From Candidatus Obscuribacterales bacterium (GTDB lineage: Bacteria; Cyanobacteriota; Vampirovibrionia; Obscuribacterales; Obscuribacteraceae): DNA of 34,073 nucleotides. The position numbers and the translations under genes are program-made. A model generated the notes under the pieces. That model ran no database searches. It was not told the DNA's origin and was given only the letters and a program-made list of their open reading frames with translations. The DNA lies in NCBI GenBank assembly GCA_019748395.1, contig JAIEPM010000503.1:1-34073 (forward strand). Reading direction: 5' to 3'. Shown here in pieces: positions 23,295-31,991 of the stretch. Position 1 is the stretch's first letter. Each line of letters begins with the position of its first letter.

Positions 23295-25178
23295 TCAGGA
23301 GTCTGAATCGGCCGGTAATATGAAAAAACGCTTTTCTTGTTTATATCGACGCTGAATCGAGCGCAGTTCATTAGTTCTCTCTTTCAGCTTTTCAGTCTCT
23401 TTGTCGCTTTCCGGAATTGCTTTCAGTAGGTACTCGGCAGCCGCAAGCGACTGTTCGCAAACTGCTGATTGATAATCGAGGCAGATGCATGTGATCAGGT
23501 TCAAGAATTCAACGGCGCCATTAATTTCGTTCAGGCTTTCCAATTTTTGCTCTCTAAGCTCTGCTATGAAGTGCTTGCAATTTTTCATGAACCCGAAGTT
23601 CTTGATTAATTTGTGCGCTGCGTTTTTCTTTTGAAATCTTCCCATCATTTCGACTGACAGATCCGAGCGGTGCATCTCTTCGTTTGCTTTTTCAAAGCCC
23701 CAGATCTTTTCCAGATTCTTGCTTGCGTCCTTAAAATCGTGGGTGTTAATATCCAGCCCAATCTGCGCTCGGCAGATGTCTCCGCTGGTAAGGTCCGAGC
23801 CGAATTTGCAAGCTCGGGCCTTATCCAGAGATTTCTGCGCCCCTTTGTAGTCTTTCTCGTCTAGTTGGCAGCTGGCTATATTGTAGAGTGTCTTTGCCTG
23901 GCATTGCTCCGATTTTAAATCCAGAACTTTGCAAAGTGAAAGCGCTTCTTCTAGAGCTTGTTTTGCTTCAGAGCTCCGACCCATGCTCCTGAGCCCTTCG
24001 GAATATTCAAATATGCCATCCAGGTATTGTTGGGCCGATTCATATTTCTCGTCACCGGAAGGCGCTGAAAGGTAGCGTTTCCGGAATCTCTCCCTGTCTT
24101 TTTGCAAGCGCTCTAGACTTTTATCCGCTTCTTTGTTTAATGCCACGGGACTTGAGAGCTTTGGACTTCTGATTTTATTGCTGATTAGAAAGACCGTCGA
24201 TGTAATAGTGATTGCCAGAAGCAGAGCGCCGAAGAGAAGTGGGTGGTGAAGCTTTAGGATCTTCCCTTCTGCTCTTGTTCTGAAAAAATTCCCTGTTTGC
24301 GTAGATTCTCCTGAGATTTGCTTGAGGATCTCAAATAGTTCTTCCGCTGATTGTGGTCTTTTTGACGGATCAATGGATAAACATTCGTCGAGAACTTTTG
24401 CCAGTCTTTTCTCGGTATTTGAACTTGCAAGTTTATCGAGCGATGGAGCTTGCAAATTGCAGTGCTTATATTGAATTTCCATTGACGATTCTCCCCCATG
24501 CGGCGGGGCGCCGCTCAGGGACTCATACATTACGCAAGCAAGCGAATAGATGTCGGAGCTGGCTTTCAGCTCTTCGCCTTTGCATTGTTCAGGGCTCATG
24601 TAGACCGGGCTTCCTATGGCTGCGCCTGTTTTTGTAAGTGTTTCTGTTTTGCTGAATTCGGCTGATTCTGTTTGTGAGATGCCGAAGTCAATAATCTTGA
24701 CTTTTAGTTCGGTCTCTTTCCTTGAGAGAATCAGGTTCTCCGGCTTTAAGTCGCGATGGATGACTCCCTTTTGATGAGCATAGCTGAGCCCTTTCAAAAC
24801 TTGCAAGAATACTTCAAAAAAACTACCCGGTCCAAGCGGCTTTTCTTTAAGTTCTTCAGCCAGAGTTTTGCCTTCCAAGAGCTCCATTACGAGATAGATT
24901 TCACCGGAGGCGTTGCTTCCCCAGTTCATCAACTTTACTATATTTGGGTGCTCAAGTGAGGCGAGTATTTTTGCCTCGCGCATGAAGCGCTCTTCTGTCG
25001 ATTTGTCGGAGCTTTGCGAGAAATGCAGCATTTTTATCGCCATTTCTCGCTGCAGTTGCTTCTCGAAAACGCGGTAAACACGCCCCATTCCGCCTTCATG
25101 AAGCAAGCCTCGGTTTTCATAGCGGGCCGGGAAAAGTTCCGGGTCGTTCTGGCTTAGCGAAATGAGTTCTTCCGACAT
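23295..25178 (-). CDS. Membrane-anchored Ser/Thr protein kinase with C-terminal helical repeats (paralogue 2)
   Basis: Same architecture as its downstream neighbour: kinase domain at about 20-290 (HEGGMGRVYRV, Lys49 in MAIKML, HRDLKPEN with Asp143, IDFGIS, IGSPVYMSPEQCKG), a membrane helix near 315-335 (LLFGALLLAITITSTVFLI), then TPR-like helices such as LYNIASCQLDEKDYKGAQKS. Length is 627 residues. The two kinases are clearly related along the kinase domain but differ much in the outer part, so they probably sense different things. The ATG has GGAGAGGG upstream. It follows the second GT-C gene by 53 nt on the same strand, suggesting one transcript. Confidence 0.9.
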   Translation of the reverse strand: MSEELISLSQNDPELFPARYENRGLLHEGGMGRVYRVFEKQLQREMAIKMLHFSQSSDKSTEERFMREAKILASLEHPNIVKLMNWGSNASGEIYLVMELLEGKTLAEELKEKPLGPGSFFEVFLQVLKGLSYAHQKGVIHRDLKPENLILSRKETELKVKIIDFGISQTESAEFSKTETLTKTGAAIGSPVYMSPEQCKGEELKASSDIYSLACVMYESLSGAPPHGGESSMEIQYKHCNLQAPSLDKLASSNTEKRLAKVLDECLSIDPSKRPQSAEELFEILKQISGESTQTGNFFRTRAEGKILKLHHPLLFGALLLAITITSTVFLISNKIRSPKLSSPVALNKEADKSLERLQKDRERFRKRYLSAPSGDEKYESAQQYLDGIFEYSEGLRSMGRSSEAKQALEEALSLCKVLDLKSEQCQAKTLYNIASCQLDEKDYKGAQKSLDKARACKFGSDLTSGDICRAQIGLDINTHDFKDASKNLEKIWGFEKANEEMHRSDLSVEMMGRFQKKNAAHKLIKNFGFMKNCKHFIAELREQKLESLNEINGAVEFLNLITCICLDYQSAVCEQSLAAAEYLLKAIPESDKETEKLKERTNELRSIQRRYKQEKRFFILPADSDS

Positions 25179-25231
25179 TTGCCCTCTCCGGCAAGTTCAG
25201 CATGCTTCGCGTCTAATTCCTTATGCCCGCT

Positions 25232-27646
25232 TTAGTTAATTTGCAGGTTAAGCGGATTCGAGCAAAATCCAATAACTTTGCCGGTCTTGTCCAAAGCGAA
25301 GCAACGCAATTCATAATAGGCGGATTCCGGAAAGTCGCTGCGTTTCAGTTTGAATGTTACTTTTTGTCCTGCCCGGCTCAGGCTCAAGCGAGTTTCTTTT
25401 GAAGGTTTTTGATCGCGTAGTGTGCCGCTGTAGTGTTCAAACCAGGAGTTGGCTTTCGAAATTTCAAGCAATATTTGACTGCTGCCTTCAAGTTTAGAGG
25501 CGTCTGCGCTCAGCTCGATTTCATCTTTAAGAGGTCTGTAAATGCCGTCGAGACCCTCCGCCATATTTTCTGTGTCGGCTTTCAGTTTCGGTATCAGTTT
25601 CTCTCCTGAAATTATTCGAAGTTCAGTCAATGGTCCTGCTGCATCATCGTGAGCCGGCTTATAAGTTGGCGGAAATTGCAGTCTCAGGCGTTCAATTTTG
25701 TTTGAGCAGAGCCATGACTTATGTTCGGAAACCGGAAAGAAATAGAGCTGCTCCTCGGAGGGCGGCTTTATAGGCAGGTTTAAGCTGCGCTCTGCTGAGA
25801 AAGAAGGAAAGTTTTCGGATGTCCAGTAGAGAGTCAGTAAGCCATTGGCGGAATTGTTTTTGCTGAGTTTGCAAACGACAAAATCTACTGCAAGTGAAGG
25901 CAGCTTCAGCAGCGGTGAATCAATGACGATAGCTGAATTTCGCTCCGCGTTTGCTTTAATTGCTTCATTCAAATCCTGAAGCGGAAAATTCAGGTTTAGG
26001 GCTTCTGCTTTTTGCGGAATGAATTTCACTAGTAACTTGCGGCTCATGTCCCAGTAAGTGATTTCTGTTTCTTGTTTTGCTTCTAAATCTCGCAATCTGT
26101 CGATGTTAATAAGGTCCGGGTCGCCGTAGGTTGGAGGTTCAAAACTAAGTATGCGATTTGCAATTGCCGGTTTTGAAAGTGGCTCGGACAAAAGAACGCT
26201 CAACATAGCTCCGTTGTATAGCATATGAGCGCCTTCCATCCTTTGAGGGGCGTTCAGTAAAATGATTTTTTGATCTGCTTGCAAGTTTTGGCAGGCAGAG
26301 CTCAGGGCTTTGCGGAACTCCCTAAGCTGGCTGCCGGCGTGAGCCCAGGCGCTGTTGTTCTTGATGCAGATCTGGCTGAATTGAAAAACAAAAACGCCTG
26401 TAATCAAAAGGGAGATGCGCTCCAAGCAGAGAGCCTTTAGCTTGTATTTGGGATTTTGACCCCACAAAGGACTGAGGCAAAGGGCTAATAAGAGGCAAAT
26501 GGGTGCTGTGGCAAAGTAGGCAAAGCGGCTGCACATCAAGCTGTCGGTTATGTTGAAAACCTGATATGTAGGCAGCAGAGAAAGCAGGAGCCAGAGCAGG
26601 CAAAATAGAGAGCTTTTCAGTTGGGGCAAATAATTGCGCAAAAGAATAATGCGCGCAGCCAGGAAAATTGCGCCGATTTTGTAGAGGCTGTAGAGATTCT
26701 TGCGCAAGCGGTCCGGTTCGGAAATGAGCTCGGCATTGAAGGGTTGAATTATTTTGATTGCAGATTTGAAGCGCTCGAAGAAAGAGGAACTCAGCCCCTC
26801 ACCGACAGAGCCGCCGTAACCACCTGTGCCGGTGCCCAGCGCCCAGCTGCGTATGCCGAAATAAAGCGCCAGCAACGCCCAGGCCGGGGCCGTATCTTTT
26901 GCGGCATTGACGATTCGTTTCTTTAGCTCTTTCTCTCTTGAGTAAAACAATTCGTATAGTACTAGAAGTGGTGGCAGTGTCACCGCCATTTCTTTTGACA
27001 GTAGTGCCAGTGCAAAGCAAAAAAGGCTCGCGCTGCCGGTCAGCTTGCCTGGCTTTTCTTTCCATCTCAAATAAAGCAAGAACGAGGACAGATAAAAGCA
27101 CAAGCAAACACCGTCGACTCTGCCGATTATCCAGCTTACGACTTCAGTGTGAAGAGGGCAGACCGCAAAGAACATGGCTGCCGAAAGTGCAGCTATGAAA
27201 CTCTGCTTTGCCTCGAAATCGCGCCAGAGGCGCCGGGAAATGAAAAACAGCAAAATGCTGGAAACGCAGTGATAAAGGGTGTTGCTCAAATGAAAGATCA
27301 GGGCGTTTCCACGGCCGAGCAAGTAATCAAATGCCAGAGTCAAAGAAATGAACGGACGATAAAACTGTGTTCCCCAGGCATGCATCCAATTGCCTGTGAA
27401 GTTTTCCAGCAGTTTCTCCGGATGCCCGTTGAAAACATCAAAAAGGTAAGCCACATGGACAAAATCGTCAGCCAGAAAATAGCCGTTCAATGTGCGTTGG
27501 TAGCAATATAAGTTCAGAAATATCAGGACTGCCATGGCTGCAGGCAGTTTCCAGGGCTCGTCCTTTATGGTGACAGATGGAGTCAAATTCGGTTCGGACG
27601 TCTCTGCAGAAGCCGAAAAGGAACTTAGATCTGTTCTTTGGGTCAT
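25232..27646 (-). CDS. GT-C fold membrane glycosyltransferase-like protein (paralogue 2)
   Basis: An 804-residue paralogue of the protein at 18214-20427. Shared features: the loop GYFLADDFVHVAYL with its acidic pair, TQFYRPFISLTLAFDY, FHLSNTLYH, CPLHTEVVSWIIGRVDGVC and LLSKEMAVTLPPLLVLYELF. Membrane helices fill residues 35-430. The remaining part is a large, beta-rich extracytoplasmic region, about 80 residues longer than in paralogue 1. It probably uses a polyprenyl-phosphate sugar to glycosylate envelope material. It is first in an operon with the two Ser/Thr kinases. The ATG lacks a clear ribosome binding site; the conserved first helix follows about 30 residues in. Confidence 0.8.
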   Translation of the reverse strand: MTQRTDLSSFSASAETSEPNLTPSVTIKDEPWKLPAAMAVLIFLNLYCYQRTLNGYFLADDFVHVAYLFDVFNGHPEKLLENFTGNWMHAWGTQFYRPFISLTLAFDYLLGRGNALIFHLSNTLYHCVSSILLFFISRRLWRDFEAKQSFIAALSAAMFFAVCPLHTEVVSWIIGRVDGVCLCFYLSSFLLYLRWKEKPGKLTGSASLFCFALALLSKEMAVTLPPLLVLYELFYSREKELKKRIVNAAKDTAPAWALLALYFGIRSWALGTGTGGYGGSVGEGLSSSFFERFKSAIKIIQPFNAELISEPDRLRKNLYSLYKIGAIFLAARIILLRNYLPQLKSSLFCLLWLLLSLLPTYQVFNITDSLMCSRFAYFATAPICLLLALCLSPLWGQNPKYKLKALCLERISLLITGVFVFQFSQICIKNNSAWAHAGSQLREFRKALSSACQNLQADQKIILLNAPQRMEGAHMLYNGAMLSVLLSEPLSKPAIANRILSFEPPTYGDPDLINIDRLRDLEAKQETEITYWDMSRKLLVKFIPQKAEALNLNFPLQDLNEAIKANAERNSAIVIDSPLLKLPSLAVDFVVCKLSKNNSANGLLTLYWTSENFPSFSAERSLNLPIKPPSEEQLYFFPVSEHKSWLCSNKIERLRLQFPPTYKPAHDDAAGPLTELRIISGEKLIPKLKADTENMAEGLDGIYRPLKDEIELSADASKLEGSSQILLEISKANSWFEHYSGTLRDQKPSKETRLSLSRAGQKVTFKLKRSDFPESAYYELRCFALDKTGKVIGFCSNPLNLQIN

Positions 27647-27748
27647 ACTTTGTTGTGAATAGATTTGATCAGTAGTAAGATGACAATAGGTCCTTACCCT
27701 GATTCTTAGCCCGGGCTCAGAATTCTGCTCGGGAACAATAGGGTCTCA

Positions 27749-27765
27749 ATTATAATCCTTATAAT
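27749..27765. promoter_or_regulatory. Palindromic TATAAT element between divergent genes
   Basis: ATTATAA and TTATAAT form a 7-bp inverted repeat around TCC, which places a TATAAT on each strand (plus-strand copies at 27751 and 27760, minus-strand copies opposite). It could serve as the -10 for the GH1 gene on the plus strand and for the GT-C/kinase operon on the minus strand. On the minus strand a TTGGAA lies 15 nt upstream; no good plus-strand -35 is seen. Confidence 0.4.
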
Positions 27766-27819
27766 GAGATTCCAAGATAAGGGCGGTTTTATTTCTTCAA
27801 GGCTATGGGTTAGGGTGCG

Positions 27820-29382
27820 ATGTCCACAAATTCAGAGTCGGCGGCTAGCAAAATAACGGAATCAGCGCTTCCAAATGGCGCTAGTGACTCTAATTCAGGA
27901 CCTTTTCCTGACGAATCGGAAGACCTGATTCATTTAGACGACGACTTAGCCGGCGCTCCCCTTGAAGCAGCAAGCACTAAGAACTTTTTTCATTTCCCGG
28001 AAGGTTTTCTCTGGGGAGTTGCAACCTCCCACTTTCAAGTGGAAGGGCATCCTGACGAAATCGGCAATCGCTTGTCGGACTGGGCGAAGTGGACTGAAGA
28101 GGAAGGGCGAATTTTAGATCGTTCGACCGCAGACAAGGCCTGTGAATTCTTTTCGCGTTACCAATCGGATATCGAACTTTGCGAGCAGCTTAATCTCAAC
28201 AGCTTCAGGCTAAGTTTGAACTGGCCTGCCATGTGTCCCGGTCCGGGTCATGTTTATCGAAAAGATGACGAGACTCTTGCTGTTTACAAAGACATGCTCA
28301 AGCTCCTCAAAGCAAAGGGCTTCAAAACTTTTGTGACGCTCTTCCATTTTTGCTTGCCGAGCTGGCTTGCTGAAATAGGCGGCTGGAACAACGAACAGAG
28401 CATTGATGAGTTCGAGCGCTTTGCTGATTTTGTCGCCGAAGAACTTGGTGAGTATGTTGATTTCTGGCTGACTCTTAATGAACCTCTGGCATCTGTTTAC
28501 CAGGGTTATGTTGCCGGACTTTGGCCGCCTGGTTATCAGCACAATTACATGGGTGGCTTTGAATGCTTGCGCAATTTATTGCGAGGTCATGCCAGAGCTT
28601 ACAAGAAGATTCACACTCGCATTCCTAATGCTCGGGTTAGCGTAACTCACCACTGGATGAGCTTTTCACCCAGGCATAAGTTCAACCCATTCGATCATCT
28701 CGTGCGTCATATGCGAGATTCCGTTTTCAATCACAGTTTCATGTCCGCTTTGCATACCGGTAAATTGAACTTCCCGTGGCCTGCAAGTTTGGATCCCCGT
28801 TTGCGAGATTTGTCCGGCGAAATTGAAGGACTGGCGGGCAGTATGGATTTCATCGGTATCAACTATTACACAAGACAGTTCTGCGAGTTTGAGTTCAAGT
28901 TTCCGATTGATATTTTTGGAGTTAAGTCGGAAATTGCTGAAAACGAGCTTTCCGGGCTGGGTTGGGAAAGTTATCCTCAGGGACTCTACAATTTACTCGT
29001 GCATGAGCTCAAGCCTTATCGATACGATGAAAATGGGCGTTTGCGAGATATCTATATTACCGAAAATGGGCACGCCAACATGTATGAAGCCGAGCTTGCA
29101 GAAGGCGACTGGTCGCTTGAAGATGCCGGGCGGATTCGCTACCTGGTATCGCATTTGATGTCACTTTATCGTGCTATTACAGACGGTGCAAATGTCAAAG
29201 GCTATTTGCACTGGTCTCTTATCGATAACTTCGAGTGGGCTGAGGGTCTGAGGGCTCGATTCGGCCTGGTGCGCGTCAGCTATCCGACTTTGCAAAGAAC
29301 CTTGCGCAAGAGTGCCAGAATTTACAGGCAGATTGCCGGAAAAAACGCTCTTGCTCCGCATTTTACAAGAAGCAAGCCCTGA
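27820..29382 (+). CDS. Glycoside hydrolase family 1 (beta-glucosidase-like)
   Basis: A retaining beta-glycosidase of family GH1. The acid/base Glu221 is in WLTLNEP, the nucleophile Glu415 in IYITENGH. Sugar-binding motifs are GFLWGVATSHFQVEG near residue 62, TLFHFCLPSWL and WSLIDNFEWAEGLRARFG. The first 55 residues are an acidic, Ser/Asp-rich extension with no signal peptide, outside the catalytic domain. Total 520 residues against about 450 for the family core. Substrate specificity cannot be read. HF in place of the usual HW in the TLxHW motif resembles divergent GH1 enzymes. It is divergent from the GT-C/kinase operon. The start has AGGG upstream. Confidence 0.9.
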   Translation: MSTNSESAASKITESALPNGASDSNSGPFPDESEDLIHLDDDLAGAPLEAASTKNFFHFPEGFLWGVATSHFQVEGHPDEIGNRLSDWAKWTEEEGRILDRSTADKACEFFSRYQSDIELCEQLNLNSFRLSLNWPAMCPGPGHVYRKDDETLAVYKDMLKLLKAKGFKTFVTLFHFCLPSWLAEIGGWNNEQSIDEFERFADFVAEELGEYVDFWLTLNEPLASVYQGYVAGLWPPGYQHNYMGGFECLRNLLRGHARAYKKIHTRIPNARVSVTHHWMSFSPRHKFNPFDHLVRHMRDSVFNHSFMSALHTGKLNFPWPASLDPRLRDLSGEIEGLAGSMDFIGINYYTRQFCEFEFKFPIDIFGVKSEIAENELSGLGWESYPQGLYNLLVHELKPYRYDENGRLRDIYITENGHANMYEAELAEGDWSLEDAGRIRYLVSHLMSLYRAITDGANVKGYLHWSLIDNFEWAEGLRARFGLVRVSYPTLQRTLRKSARIYRQIAGKNALAPHFTRSKP

Positions 29383-29480
29383 TTTAGATAGCTATTTTGG
29401 GATTTCCTCTTTTCTGCCTTTTTTAAGGCCGAAATCGGAACTTGATATAGAATAAGCTCTGTGTCCCGAGCGGTTATCCC

Positions 29481-31451
29481 ATGAACAAAAAAACTTTCCT
29501 GTACTTCAGTCGGCTTTTAGTTCTATCTTTACTAGCAATCGCGGTTTTTGCCCTCAGTCCCTCGACAAGCCAAAACACTCCCATTCTTTCCAGAGTCGAG
29601 GCTGCGGCTGATGAGTCGGCCGTAAAAGCTGTTTTGATTTCAAACTGCAAGACCATTAAAGCAGGCGAAAAATTCAGGCTTGGTGTGGAGCTGAATATGG
29701 CTCCCGGCTGGCATACATATTATCGGGAAAGCGGCGAGGCCGGAATGCCGACAAAAATCAGCTTTGAGCTTCCTGATGGATTCAAAGCTTCGGACTTGCT
29801 CTGGGAAAGACCACATAAGCTGGTTGATGCAGGTATTGTCACTTACGGATACAACGAACATACAGTGATCGCCGCTGAGCTTCAAGCTCCTGCTGATTTG
29901 AAAGCAGGTACTGAACTCAAGTTTCAAGCCACCGTCAAATGGCTGGCCTGTAAAGACGCCTGTGTCCCCGGTTCTGCCAAGCTGGAACTGACTTTGCCTG
30001 TGGCGGCTGAAGCTGTTGCGGATAATCTTGAAAAATTCGCGCCTGTCAACTTCAACGGTCCTGCTAAAGATGCTATCTCAGAAAGCGGTGCTGCTGCCAA
30101 TAATGGAGGTTCCAAGAGCGAGGGAAAAAAAAAGTCTCCGGACACTGAGTCCGGGACTCTGAAGACAGAGTCCAAGGCAGCTTCGGAAGGCATTTTGCCT
30201 TATCTTGGTTTCGCTTTTATCGGTGGCTTCATTCTTAATTTCATGCCCTGCGTATTGCCGGTTATTTCAATCAAAGTATTCAGTTTGATTCAACAAGCAG
30301 GCGAGGACAAAAAGCGTGTATTTCAACACGGTATCACTTTCGTATCAGGCATTGTTCTTTCCTTTCTGGCACTGGGGCTGGTGGTTATCGCAATTCAAGG
30401 CGCCGGTCAAAAAATCGGCTGGGGTTTTCAATTTCAGTATCCGGTTTTTGTTCTTTCGATGTCGGCGGTGGTCACTTTATTTGCGCTCTCCATGTTCGGG
30501 ATCTTCTATTTTGATTTGACTGCAGGCAAGAAATCTATTGATGAACTGGCCAGTTCGGAAGGTTTAGTCGGCACTTTTTTCAAGGGTGTACTGGCAACGG
30601 TGCTTTCCACTCCGTGTACGGCGCCTTTCCTGGGAACGGCTCTGGGATTTGCTTTTGTCCAACCATGGTGGCAGATTTTGAGCATCTTTCTGGTGATTGC
30701 CCTGGGCATGAGCTCGCCATATTTTGTTCTGGCCTTGCGTCCCGACTGGATGAAGTTTTTGCCGAAGCCCGGTACCTGGATGGAAAAATTCAAAGAATCC
30801 ATGGGCTTCCTTTTGCTTGCCACGGTCGTCTGGCTGCTTTCGGTTCTGGGCGGACTGGTTGATGCCGATGCTCTGGTTTCGGCAATCGGATTTTTGCTGG
30901 CGCTTTCGACCGCTGCCTGGATTGTCGGTGGATTTATCGATCTGACTTCCACCGGCAAGCGTCAAGCCGTGGTCTGGACTATTGCTCTCACTCTTTGTGC
31001 AGCGTCTTACTGGTTCTTGCTAAAACCCTATCCCGAGTTGTTCGGCACAAAAGCAACGATCGGCTCCCAAACAGAACGCAATGATAAAAACGGCATTCAA
31101 TGGCAGGAGTTCAAGCAATCCAAATTAGATGAGCTTTTAAAACAGAAGAAAACTGTTTTTATCGACTTTACTGCCAAGTGGTGCCTTACTTGCAAAGTAA
31201 ATGAGGCGACCATTATAAATACGCCTTCCGTCATCGCTAAGTTCAAGGAGCTGAATGTTGTGCCTCTCAAAGCCGACTGGACCGCTCAAGATGCGGAGAT
31301 AAGCGATCTTTTGCGCAAGTTCGGTCGCTCCGGCGTGCCTGTTTATGTTGTATATCCGGCGGAGCATCCCGAGCAACCCGTGCTTTTGCCGGAAGCCTTG
31401 AGCCAGGATATTGTGCTTGATGCTCTTAGCAAAGCTGGTGCGAGTCAATAA
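29481..31451 (+). CDS. dsbD: Thiol:disulfide interchange protein DsbD/ScsB-like
   Basis: Moves electrons from cytosolic thioredoxin across the inner membrane to periplasmic partners. The 656 residues show all three parts. An N-terminal periplasmic domain follows a signal peptide, with the pair Cys157/Cys161 in WLACKDACVPG. The central 8-helix part carries NFMPCVLPVISIK (Cys257) and STPCTAPFLG. The C-terminal thioredoxin domain has WCLTCK (Cys568, Cys571). The PGWHTYYRESGEAGMP stretch puts the N-terminal domain closer to the ScsB type than to E. coli DsbD. A Ser/Lys-rich linker (about 200-235) joins it to the membrane part. The peroxiredoxin gene follows after 11 nt, so the two are co-transcribed. 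Confidence 0.92.
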   Translation: MNKKTFLYFSRLLVLSLLAIAVFALSPSTSQNTPILSRVEAAADESAVKAVLISNCKTIKAGEKFRLGVELNMAPGWHTYYRESGEAGMPTKISFELPDGFKASDLLWERPHKLVDAGIVTYGYNEHTVIAAELQAPADLKAGTELKFQATVKWLACKDACVPGSAKLELTLPVAAEAVADNLEKFAPVNFNGPAKDAISESGAAANNGGSKSEGKKKSPDTESGTLKTESKAASEGILPYLGFAFIGGFILNFMPCVLPVISIKVFSLIQQAGEDKKRVFQHGITFVSGIVLSFLALGLVVIAIQGAGQKIGWGFQFQYPVFVLSMSAVVTLFALSMFGIFYFDLTAGKKSIDELASSEGLVGTFFKGVLATVLSTPCTAPFLGTALGFAFVQPWWQILSIFLVIALGMSSPYFVLALRPDWMKFLPKPGTWMEKFKESMGFLLLATVVWLLSVLGGLVDADALVSAIGFLLALSTAAWIVGGFIDLTSTGKRQAVVWTIALTLCAASYWFLLKPYPELFGTKATIGSQTERNDKNGIQWQEFKQSKLDELLKQKKTVFIDFTAKWCLTCKVNEATIINTPSVIAKFKELNVVPLKADWTAQDAEISDLLRKFGRSGVPVYVVYPAEHPEQPVLLPEALSQDIVLDALSKAGASQ

Positions 31452-31462
31452 AAGGAGCAAGA

Positions 31463-31927
31463 ATGACTTCTCAGGAAGAATCTTTGATTGAACTTAAAGT
31501 CGGTGAAAAAGCTCCAGATTTTACAGTGACTCTTTATCCCTCAGGCAGTCTGAAACTGGCTGAGCTTCGGGGCAAGAAGAATCTGATTCTGGCTTTTTAT
31601 CCAAAGGACAGTACACCCGGTTGCAGCATTGAAATGTGCGCATTTAGCGAGTCCCTTGCTTCTTTTGAATCCGCAGATACCCTGGTTCTGGGTGTGTCTT
31701 GTGACAGTATGGAGAGTCATGAGCGCTTCAGCCGTAAGCATAACTTGAAACAAGCTCTGGTATCGGATACCAGCGGTGAGCTCGGGCGCCTTTACGGTGC
31801 CTTGCGTGAGGGGCATCGCAGCGCAAACCGCAAGCTGTTTCTTATCGATAAGAACGGCACAATTCGCCATATTCATAACGGCATGCCTGATATCAAAGAA
31901 TTGTTGGAATTATTGAAACTGCTTTGA
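31463..31927 (+). CDS. bcp: Peroxiredoxin, Bcp/PrxQ type
   Basis: Reduces hydrogen peroxide and organic hydroperoxides using thiol donors. The 154-residue AhpC/TSA-fold protein has STPGCSIEMCAF: peroxidatic Cys54 and resolving Cys59 five residues later, the PrxQ/Bcp pattern. GEKAPDFTV opens the fold. No signal peptide is visible, so it acts in the cytosol. The start has AAGGAG at good distance. It shares the transcript with dsbD, which fits a common thiol redox theme, and a strong terminator follows. Confidence 0.92.
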   Translation: MTSQEESLIELKVGEKAPDFTVTLYPSGSLKLAELRGKKNLILAFYPKDSTPGCSIEMCAFSESLASFESADTLVLGVSCDSMESHERFSRKHNLKQALVSDTSGELGRLYGALREGHRSANRKLFLIDKNGTIRHIHNGMPDIKELLELLKLL

Positions 31928-31940
31928 ACTGATTCAATAA

Positions 31941-31977
31941 AAAAAGAGAGGCTGCTTTAGGGCAGTCCTCTCTTTTT
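31941..31977. terminator. Bidirectional intrinsic terminator
   Basis: AAAAAGAGAGG (31941-31951) pairs with CCTCTCTTTTT (31967-31977), with an inner CTGC/GCAG and a small loop. The plus strand ends in a T-run, and the minus strand also reads into seven T. It serves both bcp (plus) and the Roadblock gene (minus). Confidence 0.9.
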
Positions 31978-31991
31978 CTTGAACTTTTTTT

